Positions 1-7,718 of a stretch of DNA of 64,000 nt are shown here, piece by piece. The notes beneath the pieces are model-generated. The model was not told the DNA's origin. It saw only the letters and a list, made by a program, of their open reading frames with translations, and did not search any database. The stretch covers positions 1 through 64,000 of the forward strand of contig CAJURU010000004.1 in assembly GCA_910588845.1 (NCBI GenBank), given 5' to 3'. Position 1 is the stretch's first letter; each line of letters opens with the position of its first letter. The stretch comes from an uncultured Lachnospiraceae bacterium (GTDB taxonomy: Bacteria > Bacillota > Clostridia > Lachnospirales > Lachnospiraceae). The translations under genes were made by a program, and so were the position numbers.

Positions 1-2
1 GC

Positions 3-371
3 ATGATTCAACAGGAAAGTAGACTGAAAGTAGCCGATAATACAGGAGCAAAAGAATTGCTGTGTATCCGTGTTATGGGCGGTTCTACCAGGAGATATGG
101 AAATATCGGAGATATCATTACTGCTACGGTTAAAGATGCAACACCAGGCGGCGTTGTTAAAAAAGGCGATGTGGTAAAGGCTGTAGTAGTTCGCACCAAG
201 AAAGGTGCTCGTCGTAAAGACGGTTCATATATTAAATTTGACGAAAATGCGGCTGTTATCATCAAAGAGGACAAAACTCCCAGAGGAACCCGTATCTTTG
301 GACCAGTTGCTAGAGAGCTTCGTGAAAAACAGTTTATGAAGATTGTTTCCTTAGCTCCAGAAGTATTATAG
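3..371 (+). CDS. rplN: 50S ribosomal protein L14 (uL14)
   Basis: Universal large-subunit protein that binds 23S rRNA at the subunit interface. The 122 residues match the usual bacterial length exactly, and the opening MIQQESRLKVADNTGAKE is the canonical L14 N-terminus. The ATG lies two bases inside the window, so its ribosome binding site is not visible, but the gene is complete. It is the first visible gene of a standard spc-type run (rplN-rplX-rplE-rpsN-rpsH-rplF-rplR-rpsE-rpmD-rplO-secY) with 2-24 base gaps, so it is almost certainly cotranscribed with them. Upstream S10-operon genes should lie outside the window. Confidence 0.98.
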   Translation: MIQQESRLKVADNTGAKELLCIRVMGGSTRRYGNIGDIITATVKDATPGGVVKKGDVVKAVVVRTKKGARRKDGSYIKFDENAAVIIKEDKTPRGTRIFGPVARELREKQFMKIVSLAPEVL

Positions 372-382
372 GAGGTGGGAAG

Positions 383-694
383 ATGGCAACATTGAAGATT
401 AAAAAAGGCGATACTGTGAAAGTTATTGCCGGAAAAGACAAAGACAAAGAAGGCAAGGTAATTTCTATCAACAGGAAGAAGAATACCGTTTTGGTAGAGG
501 GCGTGAACATGATTACCAAGCATGTGAAACCCAGCATGGCAAACCAGCAGGGTGGAATTGTGCATCAGGAGGGCCCCATCCACATTTCTAACGTAATGTA
601 TGTCCACAAAGGAAAACCAACCAGGATAGGCTTCAAGATGGACGGAGACAAGAAAGTACGTTTTGCCAAATCCACTGGCGATATCATTGATTAA
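383..694 (+). CDS. rplX: 50S ribosomal protein L24 (uL24)
   Basis: Assembly-initiator protein of the large subunit that binds the 5' part of 23S rRNA. The 103-residue product starts with a KOW motif (about residues 5-32, KKGDTVKVIAGKDKDKEGKV), the RNA-binding hallmark of L24. A strong Shine-Dalgarno (ggaggtggg) precedes the ATG, and the gene begins 11 bases after rplN. Length and position between rplN and rplE are as expected. Nothing is unusual. Confidence 0.98.
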   Translation: MATLKIKKGDTVKVIAGKDKDKEGKVISINRKKNTVLVEGVNMITKHVKPSMANQQGGIVHQEGPIHISNVMYVHKGKPTRIGFKMDGDKKVRFAKSTGDIID

Positions 695-717
695 TTCAGG
701 AGAGGAGGTCCATTCAG

Positions 718-1260
718 TTGAGTTGTAGATTAAAAGAAACTTATCGGAACGAAATCGTAGACGCTCTGATGAAAAAGTTCGGATATAAAAACGTTATGCA
801 GGTACCCAAGCTTGAGAAAGTTGTTATTAACATGGGTGTCGGCGAAGCGAAAGAAAACGCAAAGATTTTGGATGCCGCTGTCAGCGATATGGAGACCATC
901 ACAGGGCAGAAGGCTGTCATCACGAAAGCGAAGAAATCTGTGGCTAACTTTAAGATTAGGGAAGGAATGCCTATCGGATGTAAGGTAACATTAAGAGGCG
1001 AGAAGATGTATGAATTCGTTGACCGCCTGATTAACCTTGCATTGCCACGTGTACGTGACTTCCGCGGCGTGAACCCCAACGCATTTGACGGCAGAGGAAA
1101 TTACGCTTTGGGAATCAAAGAGCAGCTTATTTTCCCGGAAATCGAATATGACAAGATTGACAAAATCCGCGGCATGGACATTATTTTTGTTACCACGGCA
1201 AAGACAGACGAGGAAGCACGCGAGTTGTTGGCGCAGTTCAATATGCCATTTACGAAATAA
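718..1260 (+). CDS. rplE: 50S ribosomal protein L5 (uL5), TTG start
   Basis: L5 binds 5S rRNA and helps form the central protuberance. The 180 residues match the family length. The start is TTG at 718, nine bases after a GGAGG at 704-708. The next in-frame ATG would remove about 18 residues of the conserved N-terminus (LKETYRNEIVDALMKKFGY), so TTG is preferred. Conserved motifs such as RDFRGV and GNYALGIKEQ are present near residues 110-135. It is embedded in the spc operon between rplX and rpsN. Confidence 0.97.
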   Translation: MSCRLKETYRNEIVDALMKKFGYKNVMQVPKLEKVVINMGVGEAKENAKILDAAVSDMETITGQKAVITKAKKSVANFKIREGMPIGCKVTLRGEKMYEFVDRLINLALPRVRDFRGVNPNAFDGRGNYALGIKEQLIFPEIEYDKIDKIRGMDIIFVTTAKTDEEARELLAQFNMPFTK

Positions 1261-1275
1261 TAGGAGGGAATTTTA

Positions 1276-1461
1276 ATGGCAAAGAAATCAATGAAAATTA
1301 AACAGCAGCGCAAACAGAAATTCTCTACCAGAGAATACAGCCGCTGTAGGATTTGTGGACGTCCACATGCATATTTAAGAAAATACGGAATCTGTAGAAT
1401 CTGCTTCCGTGAGCTGGCATATAAAGGACAGATCCCTGGTGTGAAAAAGGCAAGTTGGTAA
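1276..1461 (+). CDS. rpsN: 30S ribosomal protein S14, zinc-binding type (uS14)
   Basis: Small-subunit head protein. At 61 residues this is the short zinc-binding form (type Z), common in Firmicutes, rather than the roughly 100-residue zinc-free form. Cysteines 24, 27, 40 and 43 form two CxxC pairs (CRIC and CRIC) that should ligate one zinc. It ends in KKASW, typical of the short form. It follows rplE by 15 bases and has a GGAGG ribosome binding site. Being zinc dependent, it may have a zinc-free paralogue elsewhere in the genome; none is in the window. Confidence 0.98.
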   Translation: MAKKSMKIKQQRKQKFSTREYSRCRICGRPHAYLRKYGICRICFRELAYKGQIPGVKKASW

Positions 1462-1476
1462 GGAGGAAAATACATC

Positions 1477-1878
1477 ATGACAATGAGTGATCCAATCGCA
1501 GATATGCTTACAAGAATCCGTAATGCAAACACTGCTAAACATGATACAGTAGATGTTCCGGCTTCCAAGATGAAAGTTGCAATTGCCGAAATCCTTGTGA
1601 ATGAAGGATACATTGTAAAATATGACATCGTGGAAGGCGAAAGTTTCAATACAATTCGCATTACTTTAAAATATGGTAAAGACAAAAATGAGAAAATCAT
1701 TACCGGACTCAAGAGAATTTCCAAGCCAGGACTTCGCGTGTATGCCGGCAAAAATGAGATTCCAAGAGTTTTGGGCGGTCTGGGGATTGCAATACTTTCC
1801 ACGAACCAGGGCGTTGTAACTGATAAAGAAGCAAGAAAATTAGCAGTAGGCGGCGAAGTATTAGCTTACGTGTGGTAA
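1477..1878 (+). CDS. rpsH: 30S ribosomal protein S8 (uS8)
   Basis: 16S rRNA helix 21 binding protein and, in Escherichia coli, the translational repressor of the spc operon. The 133-residue product carries the conserved DPIADMLTRIRNA segment near the N-terminus and the C-terminal STNQGVVTDKEARKL element that contacts rRNA. The ATG at 1477 has a GGAGG ten bases upstream; a second ATG at 1483 is possible but would be far from it. No S8 regulatory hairpin was recognised in this operon, so autoregulation is not claimed. Confidence 0.98.
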   Translation: MTMSDPIADMLTRIRNANTAKHDTVDVPASKMKVAIAEILVNEGYIVKYDIVEGESFNTIRITLKYGKDKNEKIITGLKRISKPGLRVYAGKNEIPRVLGGLGIAILSTNQGVVTDKEARKLAVGGEVLAYVW

Positions 1879-1890
1879 GGAGGTACGGGC

Positions 1891-2430
1891 ATGTCACGAA
1901 TCGGAAGAATGCCAATCGCAGTACCGGCGGGCGTTACTGTCGATATTGCAGAAAATAATCATGTGACTGTAAAAGGTCCTAAGGGAACATTGGAGAGAAC
2001 TCTTCCCGCAGAAATGGATATTAAGCTGGAGGACTCCCAGATAATTGTAACAAGGCCGAATGACTTAAAGAAAATGAAATCCCTGCATGGCCTGACAAGA
2101 ACACTCATCAATAATATGGTTGTGGGTGTGACAGATGGTTATGTAAAAGAGCTGGAAGTAAACGGTGTCGGTTACAGGGCTTCCAAGTCCGGCAAAGAGC
2201 TGACATTGAATCTGGGATTCTCCCATCCGGTAGTTATGACGGACCCGGAAGGATTGGAATCTAAGGTAGAAGGCAATAAGATTACCGTTTCCGGTATCGA
2301 CAAAGAAAAAGTTGGCCAGTACGCGGCGGAAATCAGAGATAAGAGAAGACCTGAGCCATACAAAGGTAAAGGTATCAAATATGCTGATGAAGTTATCAGG
2401 CGTAAAGTTGGTAAGACTGGTAAGAAATAA
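1891..2430 (+). CDS. rplF: 50S ribosomal protein L6 (uL6)
   Basis: Binds 23S rRNA near the factor-binding centre. The 179 residues match the family, with the N-terminal MSRIGRMPI and the C-terminal signature RRPEPYKGKGIKYADE. A clean AGGAGG lies 12 bases upstream of the ATG, and only 12 bases separate it from rpsH. Typical spc operon member. Confidence 0.98.
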   Translation: MSRIGRMPIAVPAGVTVDIAENNHVTVKGPKGTLERTLPAEMDIKLEDSQIIVTRPNDLKKMKSLHGLTRTLINNMVVGVTDGYVKELEVNGVGYRASKSGKELTLNLGFSHPVVMTDPEGLESKVEGNKITVSGIDKEKVGQYAAEIRDKRRPEPYKGKGIKYADEVIRRKVGKTGKK

Positions 2431-2447
2431 TATAGGAGGAACAAAAA

Positions 2448-2816
2448 ATGGTTAATAAAAAATCAAGATCCGAAGTTCGTTTGAAAAAACACAGAAGAAT
2501 ACGCAATCGTTTCTCCGGTACTGCCGAAAGACCACGTTTAGCTGTGTTCAGAAGCAATAATCATATGTATGCGCAGATTATTGATGACAACGCGCAGCAT
2601 ACGCTTGTTTCCGCGTCTACGCTTCAGAAGGATGTAAAAGCAGAGCTGGAAAAAACCAATAATGTAGAAGCAGCAGCACATTTAGGTACTGTGATTGCAA
2701 AGAGAGCGTTAGAGAAAGGTATTACCACAGTTGTCTTCGACAGAGGCGGTTATATCTACCAGGGTAAGGTAAAAGCTTTAGCTGATGCAGCCAGAGAAGC
2801 TGGATTAGACTTTTAA
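2448..2816 (+). CDS. rplR: 50S ribosomal protein L18 (uL18)
   Basis: 5S rRNA-binding protein of the central protuberance, working with L5. The 122-residue product has the basic N-terminal arm (KKHRRIRNRFSGTAERPRL), the SNNHMYAQIID core and the conserved DRGGYIYQGKVKALADAARE C-terminal segment. It starts 17 bases after rplF with a TAGGAGG site. Length and order are normal. Confidence 0.98.
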   Translation: MVNKKSRSEVRLKKHRRIRNRFSGTAERPRLAVFRSNNHMYAQIIDDNAQHTLVSASTLQKDVKAELEKTNNVEAAAHLGTVIAKRALEKGITTVVFDRGGYIYQGKVKALADAAREAGLDF

Positions 2817-2833
2817 TAGGAGGAGACAGATAC

Positions 2834-3343
2834 ATGAAACGTACAATCATTGATGCTAGTCAATTAGAATTAACAGAAAAAGTGGTATCAATTAAGCGTG
2901 TAACAAAAGTTGTCAAGGGCGGTCGTAATATGCGCTTCACAGCTTTGGTTGTTGTCGGCGACGGCAATGGTCATGTAGGTGCAGGTTTAGGCAAGGCAAC
3001 GGAAATTCCTGAGGCAATCCGTAAGGGAAAAGAAGACGCCATGAAGAAGCTGATTTCTGTAAAATTAGATGATAACAACAGTATTACGCATGATATTTCC
3101 GGAAAGCATACCGGGGCATCTGTGCTGCTGAAAAGAGCTCCCGAAGGTACTGGTGTAATTGCGGGCGGCCCGGCACGTAACGTGTGCGAGCTTGCCGGAA
3201 TCAAAAATATCCGTACCAAATCTTTGGGCTCCAACAATAAGCAGAATGTAGTTCTTGCTACAATCAATGCTTTGAGCCAGCTGAAATCTCCGGAAGAGGT
3301 AGCAAAACTCCGCGGGAAATCTGTGGAAGAGATACTCGGTTAA
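2834..3343 (+). CDS. rpsE: 30S ribosomal protein S5 (uS5)
   Basis: Small-subunit protein at the mRNA entry channel, involved in decoding fidelity. The 169-residue sequence contains the double-stranded RNA-binding-like N-domain (RVTKVVKGGRNMRFTALVVV) and the C-domain with GTGVIAGGPAR. It follows rplR by 17 bases. The loop positions linked to spectinomycin resistance in other species cannot be judged without an alignment. Confidence 0.98.
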   Translation: MKRTIIDASQLELTEKVVSIKRVTKVVKGGRNMRFTALVVVGDGNGHVGAGLGKATEIPEAIRKGKEDAMKKLISVKLDDNNSITHDISGKHTGASVLLKRAPEGTGVIAGGPARNVCELAGIKNIRTKSLGSNNKQNVVLATINALSQLKSPEEVAKLRGKSVEEILG

Positions 3344-3357
3344 GGAGGATATGGAAA

Positions 3358-3540
3358 ATGGCAGAGAAATTAAAAATTACACTTGTGAAATCTACAATCG
3401 GCGCAGTTCCTAAGAACCGCAAGACAGTAGAGGCGCTTGGTTTAAGGAAGTTAAATCATTCCGTAGAACAGCCGGATAATGAGGCTGTCAGGGGCATGAT
3501 CCGTCATGTCAGGCATTTAGTGAAAGTAGAAGAAATTTAA
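3358..3540 (+). CDS. rpmD: 50S ribosomal protein L30 (uL30)
   Basis: Small 23S rRNA-binding protein. The 60 residues match bacterial L30, with conserved LKITLVKSTIGAVPKNRKTV and GLRKLNHSVE segments. AGGAGG precedes the ATG. It sits between rpsE and rplO, the usual spc position. Confidence 0.97.
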   Translation: MAEKLKITLVKSTIGAVPKNRKTVEALGLRKLNHSVEQPDNEAVRGMIRHVRHLVKVEEI

Positions 3541-3563
3541 CACAAAAGTAAGGAGGTGTCAGA

Positions 3564-4004
3564 ATGGACTTATCAAATTTAAGACCGGCAGAGGGTTCCA
3601 AACACAGCGATAATTTCAGAAGGGGACGCGGGCACGGCTCAGGAAATGGTAAGACGGCAGGTAAGGGACATAAGGGACAGAAAGCTCGTTCCGGTTCACC
3701 AAGGCCAGGTTTCGAGGGCGGCCAGATGCCATTATACAGAAGAATTCCTAAGCGTGGTTTTACGAACAGAAATTCCAAAGAAATCATTGCTATTAATATT
3801 GACAGATTGGAAGTTTTTGACAATGATTCCGTTGTAACTGTGGAAGATCTATTGGAGCGCAGAATTATCAGGAAGACCGGAGATGGCGTAAAGATTCTCG
3901 GAAACGGTGAATTCACCAAGAAACTTACAGTACAGGTAAATGCCTTCAGTGCAAGCGCTAAGGAAAAGATTGAGGCTCTGGGCGGAAAAGCAGAGGTGAT
4001 CTAA
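3564..4004 (+). CDS. rplO: 50S ribosomal protein L15 (uL15)
   Basis: Late-assembly large-subunit protein. The 146-residue product has the glycine- and arginine-rich N-terminal extension (RGRGHGSGNGKTAGKGHKGQ) that threads into 23S rRNA, followed by the conserved FEGGQMPLYRRIPKRGF motif. It begins with a strong AAGGAGGTG site. Its stop lies two bases before the secY start, so translational coupling with secY is likely. Confidence 0.98.
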   Translation: MDLSNLRPAEGSKHSDNFRRGRGHGSGNGKTAGKGHKGQKARSGSPRPGFEGGQMPLYRRIPKRGFTNRNSKEIIAINIDRLEVFDNDSVVTVEDLLERRIIRKTGDGVKILGNGEFTKKLTVQVNAFSASAKEKIEALGGKAEVI

Positions 4005-4006
4005 GG

Positions 4007-5326
4007 ATGCTGGAGACACTTCGTAAAGCATTTAAAATTAAAGATATAAGAAGTCGTATATTTTATACCTTTTTGATGCTGATTGTCATCAGGCTGGGCT
4101 CACAGCTGCCCCTGCCTGGTGTCAAAGGGGACTTAATTACAGAATGGTTTGCAAGTCAGGGAGCCGATGGGCTCAATTTCTTCAATGCCATCACGGGTGG
4201 TTCCTTTGAGCAGATGTCCGTGTTCGCACTGAACATTACACCGTATATCACATCCTCCATTATCATGCAGCTTTTGACGATCGCTATTCCCAAATTGGAA
4301 GAGATGCAGAAAGATGGCGAAGACGGAAGGAAAAAGATTGCTGAAATTACACGTTATGTGACAGTTGCACTTGCGCTGATTCAATCGATCGCTATGTCAA
4401 TCGGATTTGGCCGCAGCGGTTATCTGGAAAAATTTGACGCAATGCAGGTTATCATGATGGTTGCAACTTTGACGGCAGGTTCCGCAGTATTGATGTGGAT
4501 TGGTGAGAGAATCACCGAGAAGGGTGTCGGTAACGGTATCTCTATTGTGTTGACAATCAATATTATTTCCAGAATACCGGAAGATTTAATGACCCTCTAT
4601 AACCAGTTCATCAAGAATGCCCCCAATGTGGGGAATGCCATCATTGCGGCGCTCGTGATTCTGGCAGTGATTCTGGTGACGGTTGTGTTCGTTATTTTCC
4701 TTCAGGATGGAGAACGCAAGATTCCGGTACAGTACAGCAAAAAGATTCAGGGACGCAAGCAGGTGGGCGGACAGTCCAGCCATATTCCGCTGAAAGTCAA
4801 CACCGCAGGCGTAATCCCCATTATCTTTGCGCAGTCCATTTTGCAGTTCCCGGTGGTAATTGCAGCCATCATGGGCAAAGGCAATGGCAACGGCGTTGGA
4901 AGCAAGATTCTTCATGGGCTTTCTCAGTCTTACTGGTGTGACCCGGAACAGCCCATTTATAGTATAGGTCTGGTAGTGTATATTATTTTAATTGTTGCAT
5001 TTGCATACTTCTATACCTCCATCACCTTCAATCCGCTGGAGATTGCAAATAATATGAAGCGGCAGGGCGGTTTCATTCCGGGAATCAGACCCGGCAAGCC
5101 CACCAGTGACTATCTGGCAAAGATTTTGAATTATATCGTATTCATTGGAGCGGTAGGACTTACGATTGTAGCGGTTATCCCGATTTTCTTTAACGGCGTG
5201 TTCAGCGCAAACGTTTCCTTCGGCGGTACGTCCATCATCATTATCGTGGGTGTTATCATCGAGACGCTCAAGCAGATTGAATCCCAGATGCTGGTACGCT
5301 ACTATAAAGGATTTTTGAATGACTAG
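4007..5326 (+). CDS. secY: Preprotein translocase subunit SecY
   Basis: Pore subunit of the Sec translocon in the cytoplasmic membrane. The 439 residues contain about ten hydrophobic helices. The first follows RSRIFYTFLMLIVIRLGSQL, the plug/TM2 region contains NITPYITSSIIMQLL, and a cytoplasmic loop near residue 240 reads GERKIPVQYSKK, a SecA- and ribosome-contacting region. The start is two bases after rplO with the SD inside the rplO end. A roughly 160-base gap with hairpins follows before adk. Confidence 0.98.
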   Translation: MLETLRKAFKIKDIRSRIFYTFLMLIVIRLGSQLPLPGVKGDLITEWFASQGADGLNFFNAITGGSFEQMSVFALNITPYITSSIIMQLLTIAIPKLEEMQKDGEDGRKKIAEITRYVTVALALIQSIAMSIGFGRSGYLEKFDAMQVIMMVATLTAGSAVLMWIGERITEKGVGNGISIVLTINIISRIPEDLMTLYNQFIKNAPNVGNAIIAALVILAVILVTVVFVIFLQDGERKIPVQYSKKIQGRKQVGGQSSHIPLKVNTAGVIPIIFAQSILQFPVVIAAIMGKGNGNGVGSKILHGLSQSYWCDPEQPIYSIGLVVYIILIVAFAYFYTSITFNPLEIANNMKRQGGFIPGIRPGKPTSDYLAKILNYIVFIGAVGLTIVAVIPIFFNGVFSANVSFGGTSIIIIVGVIIETLKQIESQMLVRYYKGFLND

Positions 5327-5347
5327 AAACTGAGTATGTGTGCCTGG

Positions 5348-5367
5348 GAGGCGCCGGAGGGCGTCTC
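5348..5367 (+). promoter_or_regulatory. Stem-loop downstream of secY
   Basis: GAGGCGCC (5348-5355) pairs with GGCGTCTC (5360-5367) with one G-U pair and a four-base loop. No U-tract follows, so it is not a standard intrinsic terminator. It lies between secY and the adk leader and could protect an mRNA end or be a processing site. Confidence 0.5.
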
Positions 5368-5392
5368 TTATGGCGCACTAACTATATTAGGA

Positions 5393-5428
5393 GGAAGGCA
5401 AATGCGGAACATTTCTATAATGCCTTCC
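5393..5428 (+). promoter_or_regulatory. Hairpin covering the ribosome binding site of a 23-codon leader ORF
   Basis: GGAAGGCA (5393-5400) is perfectly complementary to TGCCTTCC (5421-5428). The left arm includes part of the Shine-Dalgarno of the small frame at 5402, so folding would hide its start. The arrangement suggests a switchable leader in front of adk; no ligand is implied by the sequence. Confidence 0.4.
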
Positions 5429-5473
5429 GACGATATGGCAGGTGTTGCAAAGCGACGCGTGCCGTTACCTTAG
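5402..5473 (+). CDS. Possible 23-residue leader peptide before adk
   Basis: An ATG preceded by AGGAGGAAGGCAA opens a 23-codon frame (MRNISIMPSDDMAGVAKRRVPLP) ending 16 bases before the adk start. A second strong AGGAGG for adk follows the stop. The ribosome binding site lies in an 8-bp inverted repeat. No homologue is recognised and the peptide has no obvious stalling motif, apart from a basic-proline tail (KRRVPLP). It may be a real leader peptide or a chance frame in a structured spacer. Confidence 0.3.
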   Translation: MRNISIMPSDDMAGVAKRRVPLP

Positions 5474-5489
5474 TTAGGAGGAAGTTTGT

Positions 5490-6134
5490 ATGAAAATAAT
5501 CATGTTGGGTGCGCCTGGAGCTGGAAAAGGAACACAGGCAAAGCAGATTGCAGATAAATATTCGATTCCCCATATTTCTACCGGGGACATTTTCCGTGCG
5601 AATCTCAAAGCTGGCACAGAACTGGGGAAGAAAGCCAAGGAATATATGGACCAGGGGCTCTTGGTGCCTGATGAACTGACCTGTGATCTTGTTATGGACC
5701 GTATCGCGCAGGACGATTGCAAAAATGGATTTGTATTGGACGGTTTTCCGAGAACCATTCCACAGGCGGAGGCCTTGGATGCAGCTCTCACTAAGATTAA
5801 TCAAAAGATGGACTATGCAATTGATGTGGATGTCCCGGACGACAACATTATCAATCGTATGTCCGGCAGGCGCGCTTGTTTAAATTGCGGCGCAACGTAC
5901 CACATCGTTTCTATTCCGACCAAGCAGGAAGGTATCTGCGACCGCTGCGGCAACCAGATAGTGCTCAGGGACGACGACCAGCCGGAGACCGTGAAAAAGC
6001 GTCTCAATGTATATCATGAGCAGACACAGCCTTTGATTGACTATTACCAGAAACAAGGCATATTAAAGAGCGTAGATGGAACGCAGCCAATGGAGAGCGT
6101 ATTCGGCGCCATTGTAGAAATATTGGGGGCGTAA
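5490..6134 (+). CDS. adk: Adenylate kinase
   Basis: Catalyses ATP + AMP = 2 ADP in the cytoplasm. The 214-residue product has the P-loop GAPGAGKGTQ (residues 7-16), the AMP-binding STGDIFR and DGFPRT motifs, and a long LID. The LID carries CLNC and CDRC pairs (about residues 130-133 and 150-153), the zinc-binding lid typical of Gram-positive enzymes. GGAGG precedes the ATG. It sits between secY and map, a standard Firmicutes arrangement linking nucleotide balance to the translation operon. Confidence 0.98.
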   Translation: MKIIMLGAPGAGKGTQAKQIADKYSIPHISTGDIFRANLKAGTELGKKAKEYMDQGLLVPDELTCDLVMDRIAQDDCKNGFVLDGFPRTIPQAEALDAALTKINQKMDYAIDVDVPDDNIINRMSGRRACLNCGATYHIVSIPTKQEGICDRCGNQIVLRDDDQPETVKKRLNVYHEQTQPLIDYYQKQGILKSVDGTQPMESVFGAIVEILGA

Positions 6135-6137
6135 ATC

Positions 6138-6911
6138 ATGTCAGTATCCATAAAATCAGCCAGGGAAATTGAATTGATGAGGGCAGCGGGGAAGATCCTG
6201 GCAAAAGTCCATGAAAATCTGGGAAAGGAGCTGAGGCCGGGAATGTCCACCCTGGACATAGACCACCTGGGCGACGACATCATCCGAAGTTATGGATGTA
6301 TCCCCTCCTTTAAGAATTACAATGGATACCCGGCATCCGTGTGTGTTTCTGTGAACGATGAAGTCGTCCACGGGATTCCCACTAAGAAGCGGCTAATCCG
6401 AGAGGGCGACATTGTGAGCCTTGATATTGGAGTGATTTACAAGGGCTATCATTCGGACGCGGCACGCACTCATGGAATCGGCGAGATTTCCAAGGAGGCT
6501 GCATTATTAATAGAAAGAACGCGGCAAAGTTTTTTTGAGGGCATAAAGTATGCGTTAGAGGGGAACCACCTGCATCAGATTTCCAATGCGATCAGCGCGT
6601 ATGCGGAAAGCTTTGGATATGGAGTAGTGCGGGATCTGGTAGGACATGGGATTGGCACCCATTTGCATGAAGATCCGCAAATTCCCAATTTTGCACAGAG
6701 GAGCAGGGGTGTGCGGCTGCGGGCAGGCATGACATTGGCAATTGAACCCATGATCAATGCAGGGCGTTTTGATGTGGAATGGCAGGATGACGACTGGACT
6801 GTGGTGACACAGGACGGCTCCTTGTCTGCTCATTACGAAAATACGATTCTGATCACATCCGGCGAGCCGGAGATTCTGAGCCTCACAGCGGGCGAGGCCG
6901 AAAGCATCTAG
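6138..6911 (+). CDS. map: Type I methionine aminopeptidase
   Basis: Removes the initiator methionine from nascent proteins with a two-metal centre. The 257-residue sequence shows the metal ligands in order: Asp in LDIGVIYKGYHSD, Asp in SDAART, His in GHGIGTHLHE, Glu in AIEPM and Glu in YENTILIT. It starts three bases after adk. The stop codon TAG at 6909-6911 is also the first base triplet of a palindromic repeat shared with the ends of rpmJ and rpsM. Confidence 0.97.
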   Translation: MSVSIKSAREIELMRAAGKILAKVHENLGKELRPGMSTLDIDHLGDDIIRSYGCIPSFKNYNGYPASVCVSVNDEVVHGIPTKKRLIREGDIVSLDIGVIYKGYHSDAARTHGIGEISKEAALLIERTRQSFFEGIKYALEGNHLHQISNAISAYAESFGYGVVRDLVGHGIGTHLHEDPQIPNFAQRSRGVRLRAGMTLAIEPMINAGRFDVEWQDDDWTVVTQDGSLSAHYENTILITSGEPEILSLTAGEAESI

Positions 6912-7020
6912 CAATTGGCAAGCAGTAGGCGAAGCCAGAGCGTGATGCGAGGTCGTTCTGTGAGATTAGCGAAATCAAGCGGAGCGCAGATTGAGGTTAG
7001 CGAACAGAACTTCCTTAATA
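6909..7020 (+). repeat. Intergenic palindromic repeat, copy 1 (after map)
   Basis: Begins at the map stop codon and runs to just before the KOW gene ribosome binding site. Its core has inverted ends GTTCTGT and ACAGAAC enclosing TTAGCGAA direct repeats, and it ends ACTTCCTTAATAAA. Copies 2 and 3 follow rpmJ and rpsM. In copy 1 the inner stem is weaker than in the other copies. The in-frame reading across it yields a low-complexity basic peptide and is not credible coding sequence. Confidence 0.75.
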
Positions 7021-7037
7021 AAAACGGAGGCAATTGG

Positions 7038-7307
7038 ATGGATATTAAATTAGCGGTTTCCAGATCAGGACATGACAAAGACTGTCTTTATGTAATTATA
7101 AAGGAAGAAGCCAATCTGGTTTATTTGGCGGACGGGAAGTTAAAGCCCATAGATAAGCCGAAAAAAAAGAACAGGAAACATATTCAAATTATTAAGAATC
7201 TTCCGAAAGAGATTACAGAAGTCTTTTCGCAGCAGAATTTTCGGAATGAAGAAATAAAAAGAGCGATTAAGCTTTATCAAAAACAAACTGGTTTCAGGAG
7301 GAAGTAA
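7038..7307 (+). CDS. KOW domain RNA-binding protein (L14e-like)
   Basis: An 89-residue basic protein starting MDIKLAVSRSGHDKDCLYVII, with a KOW-like beta segment in residues 1-45 and a lysine-rich tail. Proteins of this type sit between map and infA in many Clostridia and are annotated as ribosomal L14E/L6E/L27E-like; their exact role is unknown to me. The ATG at 7038 has ACGGAGG seven bases upstream. An in-frame upstream ATG at 6915 would translate the repeat element and is rejected. It ends one base before the infA start, so the pair is probably translationally coupled. Confidence 0.85.
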   Translation: MDIKLAVSRSGHDKDCLYVIIKEEANLVYLADGKLKPIDKPKKKNRKHIQIIKNLPKEITEVFSQQNFRNEEIKRAIKLYQKQTGFRRK

Positions 7308-7308
7308 G

Positions 7309-7527
7309 ATGTCAAAAGCAGATGTTATAGAAGTAGAAGGAAAAGTGGTTGAGAAGCTGCCAAACGCCATGTTCCAGGTGGAGTTGGAGAATGGGCACCA
7401 GATTCTGGCGCATATCAGCGGAAAGCTGAGGATGAACTTCATCCGCATCCTGCCGGGGGATAAGGTGACGATTGAGATGTCCCCCTATGATCTGACAAAA
7501 GGCAGGATTATCTGGAGGGATAAGTAG
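7309..7527 (+). CDS. infA: Translation initiation factor IF-1
   Basis: The 72-residue S1/OB-fold factor binds the 30S A site during initiation. The sequence MSKADVIEVEGKVVEKLPNA and the ending MSPYDLTKGRIIWRDK are diagnostic. An AGGAGG site lies directly upstream, inside the end of the KOW gene. Normally rpmJ follows immediately; here about 3.1 kb of unrelated DNA intervenes. Confidence 0.98.
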   Translation: MSKADVIEVEGKVVEKLPNAMFQVELENGHQILAHISGKLRMNFIRILPGDKVTIEMSPYDLTKGRIIWRDK

Positions 7528-7718
7528 TTCACAAAAAGGCTTGGGGCATGATGTCGAAATAGCAGAAACCATCGGATAGGATATGATCAATGTATTCTTT
7601 CCGGTGGTTATTTTTATAATGGAGTGTTTCATTTGAAGATTTCAATAGAACAGAGAGAGAAAGTTCATGCAGGCCGGCTTGCACAATTTTAATAATGAAA
7701 ATAAGAAGGAGAATATAG

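Noticed and set aside
6915..7037. In-frame N-terminal extension of the KOW protein
   Set aside because: It translates palindromic repeat copy 1, gives a low-complexity basic peptide and lacks a ribosome binding site; ATG 7038 has one at correct spacing.
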